A stretch of 63,308 nucleotides of DNA from an uncultured Kiritimatiellota bacterium (GCA_934667425.1 CAKULV010000013.1:1-63308), one strand, 5' to 3'; numbered from the stretch's first letter, positions 32,304 to 40,305 are shown. Notes: a model not told the origin generated them from the letters alone. A program made the numbers and translations.

Positions 32304-32870
32304 TCAATGGGAGTTCAGTTCGTCGAGTATCTTCTGTATCTTCGGCTTGCAGCGGCCGCATCCGCCGCCGGCCTTCGTGAAGTTCGTCACCTCTTCGACC
32401 GTAGTGAGACCATTCTCCGTAATCACGCGACGGACTTCGTTTTCGCTCACGTTATAGCACGTGCAGAGCTTTTCATCCTCAAGGTTGCGGTCGGAGTTCT
32501 CCCCCGTCTCGTAGTTCTTGATCGCCGCCTCAAGGGCCTCGCGCCCCATCACGGAGCAGTGCATCTTCTGCGGGGGGAGACCGCCAAGATAATCCGCGAT
32601 ATCCTGGTTGGTGATCTTCTTCGCCTCTTCGAGCGTCTTCCCGATAACAAGCTCGGTAAGCGCAGAGCTGGACGCTATCGCCGACGCGCAGCCGAACGTC
32701 TGGAACTTCGCGTCCTTTATGCGCCCGGCCTCGTCAAGCTTGAACTGAAACGTCAATGCGTCCCCGCACGCCAGCGATCCGACCGTCGCGGTTCCGTCTG
32801 GGCTGTCCATCCTACCCATGTTCCGCGGATTGCGGAAGTGATCAAGGGTCTTTTCAGTATAGTTCCACAT
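32304..32870 (-). CDS. NifU-like iron-sulfur scaffold with BFD-type [2Fe-2S] domain
   Basis: The product has 188 residues. The IscU-type N-terminal domain carries C35 (SLACGD), the second cysteine in TFGCASAIASSSAL and the third in MHCSVMG. The C-terminal segment CTCYNVSENEVRR..GGGCGRCKPKIQ is a BFD-type [2Fe-2S] motif. This two-part form assembles clusters for transfer to target proteins. No cysteine desulfurase is adjacent in the window. It has its own promoter and heads a long same-strand run. Confidence 0.93.
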   Translation of the reverse strand: MWNYTEKTLDHFRNPRNMGRMDSPDGTATVGSLACGDALTFQFKLDEAGRIKDAKFQTFGCASAIASSSALTELVIGKTLEEAKKITNQDIADYLGGLPPQKMHCSVMGREALEAAIKNYETGENSDRNLEDEKLCTCYNVSENEVRRVITENGLTTVEEVTNFTKAGGGCGRCKPKIQKILDELNSH

Positions 32871-32893
32871 CTTATATCCACCTTAAAGCCGAG

Positions 32894-32899
32894 ATTATA
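32894..32899 (-). promoter_or_regulatory. Extended -10 element of the NifU-like gene
   Basis: On the minus strand, GATTTGG is followed by TATAAT, 23 nt before the ATG. AAGGTGG in the short leader serves as ribosome site. Confidence 0.6.
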
Positions 32900-32934
32900 C
32901 CAAATCGCCATTCCGTTTTAAAGGGTCTGGGTTG

Positions 32935-33172
32935 GACAAGGGATTCTCGATTTACGATTTGCGATTGCATTGGAGGATTTAGTTGGTAGATGGTAGTTGG
33001 GAAGAGACATCAGGATATGGACGCATTTCTGGGAAATGCACAAAGGGATGGCCGCAATTCATTGCGGCCGTAGCGACAACGCCCTCGTCGTCGTGGCAAC
33101 TGGCAGCCAGTCCACCTTCGGTCGCAACAAGCTGCGCACCTCCCGTGCAATGTACGATGGCGAGGGCGAGGT
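32935..33172. repeat. Mosaic intergenic repeats before the zeta-toxin pair
   Basis: A reversed AAATCG-type module lies at about 32941-32975. TTGGTAGATGGTAGTTGG lies near 32982. GGCCGCAATTCATTGCGGCC at 33049-33068 is a near-perfect palindrome. Degenerate copies of the GTCGTCG and CCGTGCAA modules follow at about 33075-33165. No gene is seen in 32900-33172. Confidence 0.75.
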
Positions 33173-33910
33173 TTAGCCAACGTGCGATTCTCCAATTCCC
33201 AATTGGCGAAACCAGTCAGGCCATTTAGAGGAAGTTTCCCCCTGCAAGACTTCCGATTCCTTTGAATACTGGCCAAGATAGGTCATTTCCGATGCGCTGT
33301 TGTCAAAAAAATACGCACGCGAGAGATACGGCAACGCCTCTTTCACCTGCGCAAGCGACCGTGCATATCGTGCAACGACCTTTCCGGACGGAACATCATG
33401 TCCGCCTTGCAATTTCCGATTGGCCACACGTCCAACGTTGATCTGCGGCGATTCTGTCGCAACAAAATACAAATAGGTTCGATACCCTGCCGTTACGGCC
33501 CGCTTCAATGCCTCGACCTTTGACGGATGAGAGAAAACGGTCTCTTGAGAGAAACTCAATCCACGCCGAATCGCCGCATCATGAAGAAAATTCGTCAGCA
33601 AGGCAATCGTGTAAGAATTGACCGCCTGCGGCAGAAAGCGCACACAGTCTCCATCAACGCAAATCTCAGATTGACGAAAGACACGCCGAACCGAATCGCC
33701 ATAGCCAGACGATTCCGCATAAGCAACAAGTTCTGACTGCTCGACTGGGAAGCGCGGCAGATACACGCCGTCTCGTCTGACGGCGGACAGAATGTCATCC
33801 GCGTTCAGGAAGTCATAGAAATTGACGGCGTACTCGTCACGCAACCGCGCAACAAGCGTTGATTTTCCCGAACCGTTCGGCCCCGCGATCATCCTGAACC
33901 GTTTGACCAT
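33173..33910 (-). CDS. Zeta-type toxin kinase
   Basis: The product has 245 residues from ATG 33910, 5 nt after the small upstream gene. Walker A is AGPNGSGKST (K16), followed by FLNADDI, which supplies the usual catalytic aspartate region, and LSFSQETVFSHPSK. YLYFVATESPQINVGRVANRK and GGHDVPSGKVVARYARS match zeta-like proteins of Gram-negative bacteria (RV-x-R-x-x-x-GGH-x-V). Zeta toxins phosphorylate UDP-GlcNAc or related sugars; some relatives have other targets. Its co-expressed small partner is the probable antitoxin. Confidence 0.88.
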   Translation of the reverse strand: MVKRFRMIAGPNGSGKSTLVARLRDEYAVNFYDFLNADDILSAVRRDGVYLPRFPVEQSELVAYAESSGYGDSVRRVFRQSEICVDGDCVRFLPQAVNSYTIALLTNFLHDAAIRRGLSFSQETVFSHPSKVEALKRAVTAGYRTYLYFVATESPQINVGRVANRKLQGGHDVPSGKVVARYARSLAQVKEALPYLSRAYFFDNSASEMTYLGQYSKESEVLQGETSSKWPDWFRQLGIGESHVG

Positions 33911-33915
33911 CTCGG

Positions 33916-34107
33916 CTAGAAATCTCCGATGACCTTTTCCGTCCCGTCGGGCGCGATCTCGACAATCTTGCGGCCCTTGGCAACGGTAATCGAAAGCCCG
34001 GCCGCAAACGCGGCCTTCACGGCATCGCGGCTCGCGGCTCGCGCACATTCGGCGAGCTTCTTCTCTTCCGCGCTCAACTCTTTTCGGAATGTTACTTTCA
34101 CTGGCAT
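33916..34107 (-). CDS. Small protein paired with the zeta toxin (probable antitoxin)
   Basis: The product has 63 residues from ATG 34107, which lies 6 nt after a TATAAT box, so the message is probably leaderless. The sequence is short and charged: MPVKVTFRKELSAEEKKLAE, a helix with AARAASRDAVKAAFA, then a beta hairpin with VAKGRKIVEIAPDG. It does not resemble the epsilon antitoxin of streptococcal plasmids. Its place just before a zeta gene argues for an antitoxin. Homologues next to other zeta genes would confirm this. Confidence 0.7.
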   Translation of the reverse strand: MPVKVTFRKELSAEEKKLAECARAASRDAVKAAFAAGLSITVAKGRKIVEIAPDGTEKVIGDF

Positions 34108-34113
34108 GGGCGC

Positions 34114-34119
34114 ATTATA
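34114..34119 (-). promoter_or_regulatory. -10 element of the zeta operon, predicted leaderless
   Basis: TGTGC precedes TATAAT on the minus strand, and the hexamer ends 6 nt before the antitoxin ATG at 34107. Confidence 0.6.
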
Positions 34120-34165
34120 GCACATCTTCTCGCACGCTTGGGATGATGCGCCCTCCGTCGGCTGC

Positions 34166-34333
34166 CTATTCTGCCGCTGGGAGCGGAGCCTCGCGGCCAT
34201 CTATGCGTACGACGACCGTCGTGAGCGCGTTCGGCAGGGCTTGGACGATCAGGTAGCGGTTCTTGTGTTTGATCTGCGCCTGAACGGGCCTCGGGACGCT
34301 CGAAGAACGCAGCGCCCAGTTCCGGCGGCGATT
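34166..34333 (-). pseudogene. Possible C-terminal remnant of a lost gene
   Basis: The frame has about 55 codons without ATG, ending at TAG 34166. It reads NWALRSSSVPRPVQAQIKHK, then NRYLIVQALPNALTTVVVRI and DGREAPLPAAE, which look like true coding sequence. Upstream the frame is closed by a TGA. The family is not recognised. It may be debris at the junction where the zeta module inserted. Confidence 0.3.
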
Positions 34334-34365
34334 TCATCGAAATCGCCCTGTCAAATCATCGAATA

Positions 34366-34405
34366 CTAAAATGTCTAAATGCAATCGCAAATCGCAAGTC
34401 CTCAC
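34366..34405 (+). repeat. AAATCG-type module
   Basis: Short copy: CTAAATGCAATCGCAAATCG and CAAGTCC. It lies between the remnant at 34166 and the phosphoesterase gene end at 34412. Confidence 0.7.
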
Positions 34406-34411
34406 CCCTGC

Positions 34412-36091
34412 CTATTTTCCGGAAACGAAGCAGCGCACTGAATTGATCCTGTAGCGAGCCTTGCCGCCCTCCCGCGAAAGGATGAAAAGCACGTCGTCCT
34501 CCGCAAATCTTCCGTCGAGCTTCATTCTCCATGCGTAGCGTTGGGCATCGTACTTTCCTGGCAATGTATATATCCTTCCGCATACGCCAAGTTCGGCAGG
34601 TCCCCTGCCGTGCGGGAATTTCGCCACGGAAAGCGTACGCGGCGTCTCCTGCTGATCCGTTCCGATATCCACCACAAGCGTAGGGTTCTTGCGTCCGACG
34701 ATGGCCTTCGATAGTGCCGCCGGCAACACAAGCGCGGCTACGCGGTCAAGACTGTACCAGCCATCTGCCGACGGTTCCACAAGCCTGCCGTCCGGCGACG
34801 TGCCGACGACAACCTTCTCTATCTTCACCACCTCCGGCGGCAACTCCTCCATCGGGCTTTCCGGCACATCGAACGGGAAGGACATGGGCCGCCCCACTGC
34901 ACCAAACGAATCAATCGCCGAAATTGTCGCGCGATGCCTACGCCCGGAATCGAGTGACGCAGGAATGATCGGGCAATCGCAGGTCTCGGGGGCGTCCATC
35001 ACCTGCGCAGGCTCATGGTTCAGTACGCCAAGCGGTCTCCATGCCCCATCGGCGGACTGCGACTCGATCCGGACATGGTAGCGGTATGCCTTGCCAAGCG
35101 GCCTTGCCGCCGTGAATGAAAGGACGCCGGAAGCGCCGTCTCCACTCTGGGAATACGTGGCCGTGGAGCCGTCCCGGAAGCATGGCGGAGGGTTTGCTTT
35201 CTTGCGCCTCTCGAAACTGTAGGGCCCATGCTTCGGGTCAAGGGGAAGCGGAATCGACCAGCGGTCGTCGGCGCCGATTTCACGTCCCGAGATGGCCTCG
35301 TAGCGGCGCACGTCAATGCGGTCGTCAAAGACGTCGAGCACCATGGCCTCCCCGCCGATCGGATTTGAATACTGCGCATGGGCGCCAAGGTTTATCGACG
35401 TGAATTCGCCCTGCCAGATGTTGGCCGCCCACGTGATTGCCGTGTGGATATGCCCGGTTAGGTTGACGATCTGCGGATATTTGTCCAGGACACGGCGGAT
35501 CTCCCTCGAACTCCAGTGGGACGTCGCCGTGGTCGTCTCGAAAGGCGGCACGTGCGTGACAACGAACACCGGGCGACTGCCCTCGTTCGCGGCGATGGCG
35601 TCCCGGATGTTCCTTTCAAGCACATCGATCTTTTCGTTCTGGAAATACGAGACGAAGCGATAGCCCTTCACGCAGGCACATGGGTTCACGGAATCCATGC
35701 CGAGCGCCTTGGCCGCCGCAGCTATCACGGCAGGGTCGTTGCGCTTCGTGTTCGGCAGGTAGTTGTAGTCGTGGTTGGCGACGCAGAAGAACGGAACCGT
35801 GGCCGTCCCGGAGAAGTTCTCGTCGAAGCAGGCCCTGAAATATTCCAGCTCCGACACATGGCTGAGATCGGCTATGTCCCCGGTATCGACGACAATGTCC
35901 ACGTCCATCTCCTTGAACAGCCTAAAGCAGGCCGCAGTCTTCTCATGCGTCTCCTTCCTATTGGGGTGGAGGTGGTTGTCCGACATCGCCCCGATGCGCA
36001 GAAGCGGCTTCCTCCCCTCAAACGCAAGCGATGCGCCCACTGCCGCCGATGCCGCGCCGCACACTATGAACCGCTTCCTGGTCTGTTCCAT
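34412..36091 (-). CDS. Exported metallophosphoesterase
   Basis: The product has 559 residues from ATG 36091, with GGAGGAG 5 nt upstream. The leader TRKRFIVCGAASAAVGASLAF resembles a Tat signal with one arginine replaced (RKR). Calcineurin-type motifs follow in order: MSDNHLHP, VDTGDIADLS, CVANHDYN, VVTHVPPF and LTGHIHTAI. The C-terminal half (about 290-559) appears to be beta-sandwich modules (FTAARPLGKAYRYHVRIE, HRATISAIDSFGAVG). It would hydrolyse a phosphoester outside the cytoplasm; substrate unknown. A TACAAT box at 36134-36129 may be its promoter. Confidence 0.85.
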   Translation of the reverse strand: MEQTRKRFIVCGAASAAVGASLAFEGRKPLLRIGAMSDNHLHPNRKETHEKTAACFRLFKEMDVDIVVDTGDIADLSHVSELEYFRACFDENFSGTATVPFFCVANHDYNYLPNTKRNDPAVIAAAAKALGMDSVNPCACVKGYRFVSYFQNEKIDVLERNIRDAIAANEGSRPVFVVTHVPPFETTTATSHWSSREIRRVLDKYPQIVNLTGHIHTAITWAANIWQGEFTSINLGAHAQYSNPIGGEAMVLDVFDDRIDVRRYEAISGREIGADDRWSIPLPLDPKHGPYSFERRKKANPPPCFRDGSTATYSQSGDGASGVLSFTAARPLGKAYRYHVRIESQSADGAWRPLGVLNHEPAQVMDAPETCDCPIIPASLDSGRRHRATISAIDSFGAVGRPMSFPFDVPESPMEELPPEVVKIEKVVVGTSPDGRLVEPSADGWYSLDRVAALVLPAALSKAIVGRKNPTLVVDIGTDQQETPRTLSVAKFPHGRGPAELGVCGRIYTLPGKYDAQRYAWRMKLDGRFAEDDVLFILSREGGKARYRINSVRCFVSGK

Positions 36092-36154
36092 CTCATCTCC
36101 TCCATGACTATATCCGTAAAACGCCGTTATTGTACACTAACTCCATCCTATAGT

Positions 36155-36575
36155 CAACAAGTGTAGAGATGTAGATGGCAGGTTTTGGGAATTTACGATT
36201 TTTCGATTTATGATTTACGATTGCATTTAGCCATTTGAGGATTTGCCGTAGCGAAATATCCCCCGAACGAAGCGAGCCGCGCAAGCGGTCGCAATAGTGG
36301 CGACGGCGCCTCGCCGTCGTGTCTGTACGCGAGAGGGTCACAATTCATTGCGCCCGCGTCCGCCGCCCACAGGCAACGGTCGCGACAAGCGCGACCCTCC
36401 CTGCGCGGGGAATGTCAATGAGGATAACAGTAAAGCAAGTTATAGGCAAGAAGTGTAGAGATGTAGATGGCCATCTACCCACAGCCATCTACATCTCTAC
36501 ACTTCTTGCCAAAACCCAACCCAATCCCAATCGTAAATCATAAATCGCAAATCCCTCCCCACCTCTCCGTGCCAC
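36155..36575. repeat. Dense mosaic repeat block between phosphoesterase and hipA
   Basis: Modules in order: GTGTAGAGATGTAGATGGC (36161-36179), a reversed AAATCG-type module (about 36190-36240), AACGAAGCGAGCCGCGC (about 36262), a GACGGCGCCTCGCCGTC palindrome (about 36300), GGTCGCGACAAGCGCGACC (about 36379-36397), a long inverted repeat, and a forward AAATCG module (about 36525-36556). No gene is seen in 36135-36579. Confidence 0.85.
36445..36510. repeat. Perfect 27-bp inverted repeat with 12-nt loop
   Basis: The left arm at 36445-36471 starts GGCAAGAAGTGTAGAGATG. The right arm at 36484-36510 is its exact reverse complement. The loop is 36472-36483. A partial left arm recurs at 36159-36180, and a degenerate right-arm copy lies inside the GT4 gene at about 12250-12272. 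It would form a very stable RNA hairpin or DNA cruciform. Confidence 0.9.
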
Positions 36576-36579
36576 TTCA

Positions 36580-37869
36580 TCAGAGGGTTGCCGCATTCAG
36601 CTGCCTTTCGATCTTTGCGGCAACAGAATCGGGGACCTCGGCTTCGGCGGCAAACCGGAGCCAGCCGCATACGGCCTCCCGTACGCCGTCTATGATGTCG
36701 CGGCAGACGCTTTCGCCAAGGCCGGCGACCTTTCCTGCGGCAACGAGATCCGCCCTGCCGACATCCGTATTCTTGCCGTTTACAGACATCTGGTGGCCTG
36801 ATGTCCAAGAGCCATTGGGGTTGTAGGCGTAGCATTCGTCGTAGGCGGGGGCAAGCCTCCATGTCCCGGACCTATCCATCAGGTAGGATATGTTTTTCAC
36901 GTGGTCGTCGCAGTTCCATGCGAGGACATTGAAGGCCATGCGCCGGAAGAGTTCCCGCTCGGCGCGGATGTCGTTGACGATGCGCCGCGTGATGCGGAAT
37001 GCCTGCTCGTAGGAATGGCGCAACGGATCGTTGTAGTCGAAATGCGCCAAAGCAGCCAGCGTCTGCGCATGCAGCTTCTGTCCATCAGCCGTGCGGTCGA
37101 AGCGCCGCGTCATGAAATGGCGCCGATCCCAAAGGCGGCATTCCGTCATTTGGATACCCGCCGCCTTGGCCATAAGGTAGTAGGCGTATTCGATGCGTCC
37201 ATACCCCTGCGCGTCGTCACCATCCTTGTCGCCGTTCCCGGCGATGCCGTCGAACTTGACAAGCCAATAGCCGTAACCGGGCGGCAGGGCGATCTGTCCG
37301 GACCGCACCTCACCCGTGGCTTCGTTCCATCCGATCAATGCTTTTGCGCGTGCGCCGCCGGCCGAAGAGCCGACCCGCAGAATCGGCGCGTAACGACTGA
37401 TTCCGGGCACAAGTTCCGTACGCGCCTCGCGCCGAGACCGCAGGACGTCTGCGGCGAGTCGCGCGAGTTGGTCGACTTGGAAGGCTTCGTCGGGATCCCC
37501 TTCCGAGAACAGGAATGGACGGTACTCCAGCGCACCCATGCCACGGCTTCCTGTGTAGCAAAGCCGCTCGATCGGCGACAGGCTGCCGGGCGCACGGCCT
37601 TGCGTCTTCAGCCAAACGTCGATGACCGCATTGCCGAACTTGTCCGGCACGGAGTCGGAAAGCAGTCCGGGCAATCCGTGAAACGACGCTTCCGGCAGCG
37701 ACGGGAACCTGTAGATGCGCGAAGCTGCCGGCATCTCGATCGGCGAGGGTTCGATGCCGCACCCGACGAAATCGGGATCGTACTCGAATTCCGCATATGG
37801 AACGCCCTCCCGCCGGACGACGCATCCGATGCGCTTTCCCCAGAGGATGACATCCGCTGACTCGATCAC
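36580..37869 (-). CDS. hipA: HipA-type serine/threonine kinase toxin
   Basis: The product has 429 residues from GTG 37869, which overlaps the hipB stop (GTGA); an ATG at 37884 is the alternative. The N-terminal subdomain (IGCVVRREGVPYAEFEYDPDF, FPSLPEASFHGLPGLLSDSVPDKFG) precedes the kinase. The Gly-rich loop is SSAGGARAKALIGW, the ATP lysine is in WLVKFDG, the catalytic loop is WNCDDHVKNIS and the metal aspartate is in LAPAYDECY. HipA of E. coli phosphorylates glutamyl-tRNA synthetase and induces dormancy; the target here is not known. All key residues appear present. Confidence 0.92.
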   Translation of the reverse strand: MIESADVILWGKRIGCVVRREGVPYAEFEYDPDFVGCGIEPSPIEMPAASRIYRFPSLPEASFHGLPGLLSDSVPDKFGNAVIDVWLKTQGRAPGSLSPIERLCYTGSRGMGALEYRPFLFSEGDPDEAFQVDQLARLAADVLRSRREARTELVPGISRYAPILRVGSSAGGARAKALIGWNEATGEVRSGQIALPPGYGYWLVKFDGIAGNGDKDGDDAQGYGRIEYAYYLMAKAAGIQMTECRLWDRRHFMTRRFDRTADGQKLHAQTLAALAHFDYNDPLRHSYEQAFRITRRIVNDIRAERELFRRMAFNVLAWNCDDHVKNISYLMDRSGTWRLAPAYDECYAYNPNGSWTSGHQMSVNGKNTDVGRADLVAAGKVAGLGESVCRDIIDGVREAVCGWLRFAAEAEVPDSVAAKIERQLNAATL

Positions 37870-38201
37870 GTCCCGTCCCCCCATTTCACGTTCGCCGTGC
37901 GGGACGGCTTTCGTACGCGCCTCGGCAGCCTCTTGCCTTTTGCCAGTGCAAGCGGACCAAGCTCAATCGCCGGCACGAGTGCGTCAAACCCACTGGTCAG
38001 CCCCAAGACTTGGCAAACCGCGACAAAGGCCGACAGGCGCAGTCCCGGTTCCGCCTTTTCTATCCGTTCGATTGTGCGCTTTGAAAGCCCAGCCCTTTGC
38101 GCGAGTTCCTCTTGCGTCATCCGCCGGTTCAGCCGGTGTTCGGCAAGCCGGGCGCCGAGTCCGGCCAGAATCTCATCGACAGTATCGCTTGCGTCAAACA
38201 T
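37866..38201 (-). CDS. hipB: HipB-type XRE-family antitoxin/repressor
   Basis: The product has 111 residues. The helix-turn-helix is MTQEELAQRAGLSKRTIERIEKAEPGLRLSAFVAVCQVLG (about 28-68). A basic C-terminal tail (KGKRLPRRVRKPSR) could bind HipA or DNA. It precedes hipA in the order typical of hipBA operons and should repress its own promoter, which lies in the AT-rich stretch 38202-38290. That stretch contains TTCGTCACATTAG and AACTCGTCAGATG, but no clear palindromic operator. Confidence 0.9.
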   Translation of the reverse strand: MFDASDTVDEILAGLGARLAEHRLNRRMTQEELAQRAGLSKRTIERIEKAEPGLRLSAFVAVCQVLGLTSGFDALVPAIELGPLALAKGKRLPRRVRKPSRTANVKWGDGT

Positions 38202-38355
38202 AATTCGTCACATTAGTCGCTTTAAATGGTTTGTTTCACCATAACTCGTCAGATGGTGCGTATTAAAGCACATAAGCCGCTGACTGTCAACAAGGCTGCC
38301 TATCGGGAAATTTCCGCCCGCAGGCCAGTCCGGGCTCTCTCAGCCGAACTGCCTA

Positions 38356-38610
38356 ATGGCACACCAATATACGGCGGCAGACGTAAAATCTGACAAGGTG
38401 ACGGCGGAGAGTTGGAGGTGGGTGGTTATTCTAAGGCAAAACCACCCTTATGAATGGCTCGAGATGAAATGGAGGGCCTACCTGAAGAAAAACCAAATCG
38501 GAGAAGGCTGCCCTGCCGTCTTTGCAGAAGTGGCGGACTTTGTCGCTCAACGACTGATTCCGCTTCTTCCAAGAGCGAAAACCCTTCGGAATACAAACGC
38601 ATTTGGATAG
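38356..38610 (+). CDS. Small hypothetical ORF in a gene-poor stretch
   Basis: The frame encodes 84 residues: MAHQYTAADVKSDKVTAESW, WRWVVILRQNHPYEWLEMKW and a final RLIPLLPRAKTLRNTNAFG. There is no good ribosome site and no family I recognise. The surrounding stretch 38202-38851 otherwise holds only the hipBA promoter region. Near 38620-38720 it reads like decayed sequence (CCACGGAATACACAGAAGGC), a type of text I associate with degraded flanks of mobile genes. It may be non-coding. Confidence 0.25.
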   Translation: MAHQYTAADVKSDKVTAESWRWVVILRQNHPYEWLEMKWRAYLKKNQIGEGCPAVFAEVADFVAQRLIPLLPRAKTLRNTNAFG

Positions 38611-38775
38611 ATGCCTGAACCACGGAATACACAGAAGGCACGGAAAGCTCAGCAAGGGAGAACGGCATGGGGACAGGCCCCTGTTGGATAGCCACAGATT
38701 TGCTTCTAATTCACGGATGAACGCCGGAAGAGGTTCCGTCGAGGTGGAGGCAAGCCCTTCTTGATATGTCAAAAA

Positions 38776-38815
38776 TAAAGTCGCACTTTACTTTTGTCGG
38801 ACAATAGCCTATACT
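38776..38815 (+). promoter_or_regulatory. Palindrome and -10 box before the DUF4143 ATPase
   Basis: TAAAGTCGCACTTTA at 38776-38790 is a perfect 6-bp inverted repeat around CGC. TATACT follows at 38810-38815, giving a start near 38822. AGAGGAG upstream of ATG 38852 is the ribosome site. The palindrome sits where a repressor would block polymerase. Confidence 0.5.
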
Positions 38816-38851
38816 ACGCGCCGAAAACGGAGAAAGAGGAGAAAGAGTGCG

Positions 38852-40009
38852 ATGTTTGCACGAACGGCAGAATGCCACTTGAAAGAGCTGGGCCGCCAGT
38901 TTCCGGCAATCACGGTTGTCGGCCCTCGGCAGTCCGGCAAGACGACCTTGGCGCGAAAGGTCTTCCCGGACTACGCCTATGTGAGCATAGAGGATCCGGA
39001 CATCCGCCGTTTCGCCGTATCGGATCCTCGCGGCTTCTTGGAATCGAATCCGGCACCGCTGATCATCGACGAGGTGCAGCGCGTACCAGATCTCCTCAGC
39101 TATCTCCAAGGGCGGATAGATCGGGAGGGGAAGAATGGGCAGTACGTCCTCACGGGGTCGCATCAGCCGCTCCTAAAGGCGGGCATCAGCCAGTCGCTCG
39201 CGGGGCGGACGGCCCTCTTGAAGCTGCTACCGCCGTCTTTTGGCGAATTGCTGAAGGCGGGTGTCCATCAGAGCCGAGAGGAGTGGGTCTGGAATGGATT
39301 CATGCCGCGCATCTACGACCAGAAGACGAATGCGCGGCTTCTCTACAAAAGCTATTTCGAGACATACGTGCAACGCGATGTGCGACAGCTGGTGAACGTC
39401 AAAGACCAGTCCCTGTTCGAGCTGTTCGTTCGCTTGCTCGCCGGGCGTGTCGGACAGGTCGCAAACCTGCAGGCCCTGTCAGGGGAGATCGGCGTGTCGG
39501 CCGTGACGTTGAACAGCTGGCTCTCGGTTCTTGAGGCCAGTTACATCGTCTTTCGTCTGCCGCCCTACTATCGGAACCTTGGCAAACGGCTTGTGAAGAG
39601 CCCGAAGATCTATTTCTCGGAAGTCGGGCTGGCGGCCTATCTGCTGGGCATCCAAAACGCGGGGCAGGTCGAGCAGCATCCGCTTTTCGGCAACCTCTTC
39701 GAGAACATGGTCGTGGCGGATCGACTGAAGCAGCGTCTGAATCGGGGCGAGGAGCCGAATCTCTACTACTACCGCGACGCACGGCAGCTGGAGATTGACC
39801 TGATCAAGGAGGATGGTCAATCTCTTGCGGCCTTTGAGATCAAGTCGGCGGCGACGGCAAACGAGCGCTTCACTGACGGACTCAACCAACTTCGAACGAT
39901 GTCAAAAAACGTCAAGTCCTGCTCGGTCATCTATTCAGGGCAGCACATCGCCGACTACAAGGCCTGCACCTTCCGCAATTACCTTGAGGACGACGCGGAA
40001 CAGAGTTAG
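38852..40009 (+). CDS. AAA_14 ATPase with C-terminal DUF4143 domain
   Basis: The product has 385 residues. Walker A is VVGPRQSGKTTLARK (K30), Walker B is APLIIDEVQRVPDLL, and the sensor region is YVLTGSHQPLL. The C-terminal DUF4143 domain (IYFSEVGLAAYLLGI, LFGNLFENMVV, YYYRDARQLEIDLI, AAFEIKSA) resembles PD-(D/E)XK nucleases, as in the DUF1703 protein at 1263. These ATPases are abundant and multi-copy in gut bacteria. Their biological role is not proven. Confidence 0.92.
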   Translation: MFARTAECHLKELGRQFPAITVVGPRQSGKTTLARKVFPDYAYVSIEDPDIRRFAVSDPRGFLESNPAPLIIDEVQRVPDLLSYLQGRIDREGKNGQYVLTGSHQPLLKAGISQSLAGRTALLKLLPPSFGELLKAGVHQSREEWVWNGFMPRIYDQKTNARLLYKSYFETYVQRDVRQLVNVKDQSLFELFVRLLAGRVGQVANLQALSGEIGVSAVTLNSWLSVLEASYIVFRLPPYYRNLGKRLVKSPKIYFSEVGLAAYLLGIQNAGQVEQHPLFGNLFENMVVADRLKQRLNRGEEPNLYYYRDARQLEIDLIKEDGQSLAAFEIKSAATANERFTDGLNQLRTMSKNVKSCSVIYSGQHIADYKACTFRNYLEDDAEQS

Positions 40010-40180
40010 AACAGCCCCCGCGAGCGGGATTGACCGCGTGTACAGCCGAGCGGCCCAACGGTGCCCTCCTTGGAGGACTCGTCTTTGCGTGTCCCTTGGC
40101 CTTTCGGACTCCGTCTCCCCCATGGCTTTCGCCCCTTGCCGGACATCGGCGATGTGAAAAGTTTCCCCGATGCAAGGTCA

Positions 40181-40305
40181 TCACGAGTCCTTCACGGCCG
40201 CCCGTTCGCCGCCCGCCCCGATCGCCATGTAGACCACGCCATAGGCGCCGTGGCCTATCTCCTGCGCAAGATGCCACTCCCCTCAAGCCATTTGACGGCT
40301 TCCAT
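40181..40305 (-). pseudogene. Remnant of a serine/threonine protein kinase gene
   Basis: From about 40279 the minus strand reads EWHLAQEIGHGAYGVVYMAI and then GAGGERAAVKDS before TGA 40181. This is a textbook glycine-rich loop (IGxGxYGxVY) followed by the AVK lysine. The likely start MEAVKWLEG (ATG 40305) is in another frame, so a frameshift separates the two, and the rest of the kinase is missing. It lies between the DUF4143 ATPase and htpX. No other gene is seen in 40010-40316. Confidence 0.5.

Noticed and set aside
36190..36240. AAATCG arrays as a CRISPR array
   Set aside because: Units are about 9 nt and nearly continuous, without spacers of regular length, and there are no cas genes.
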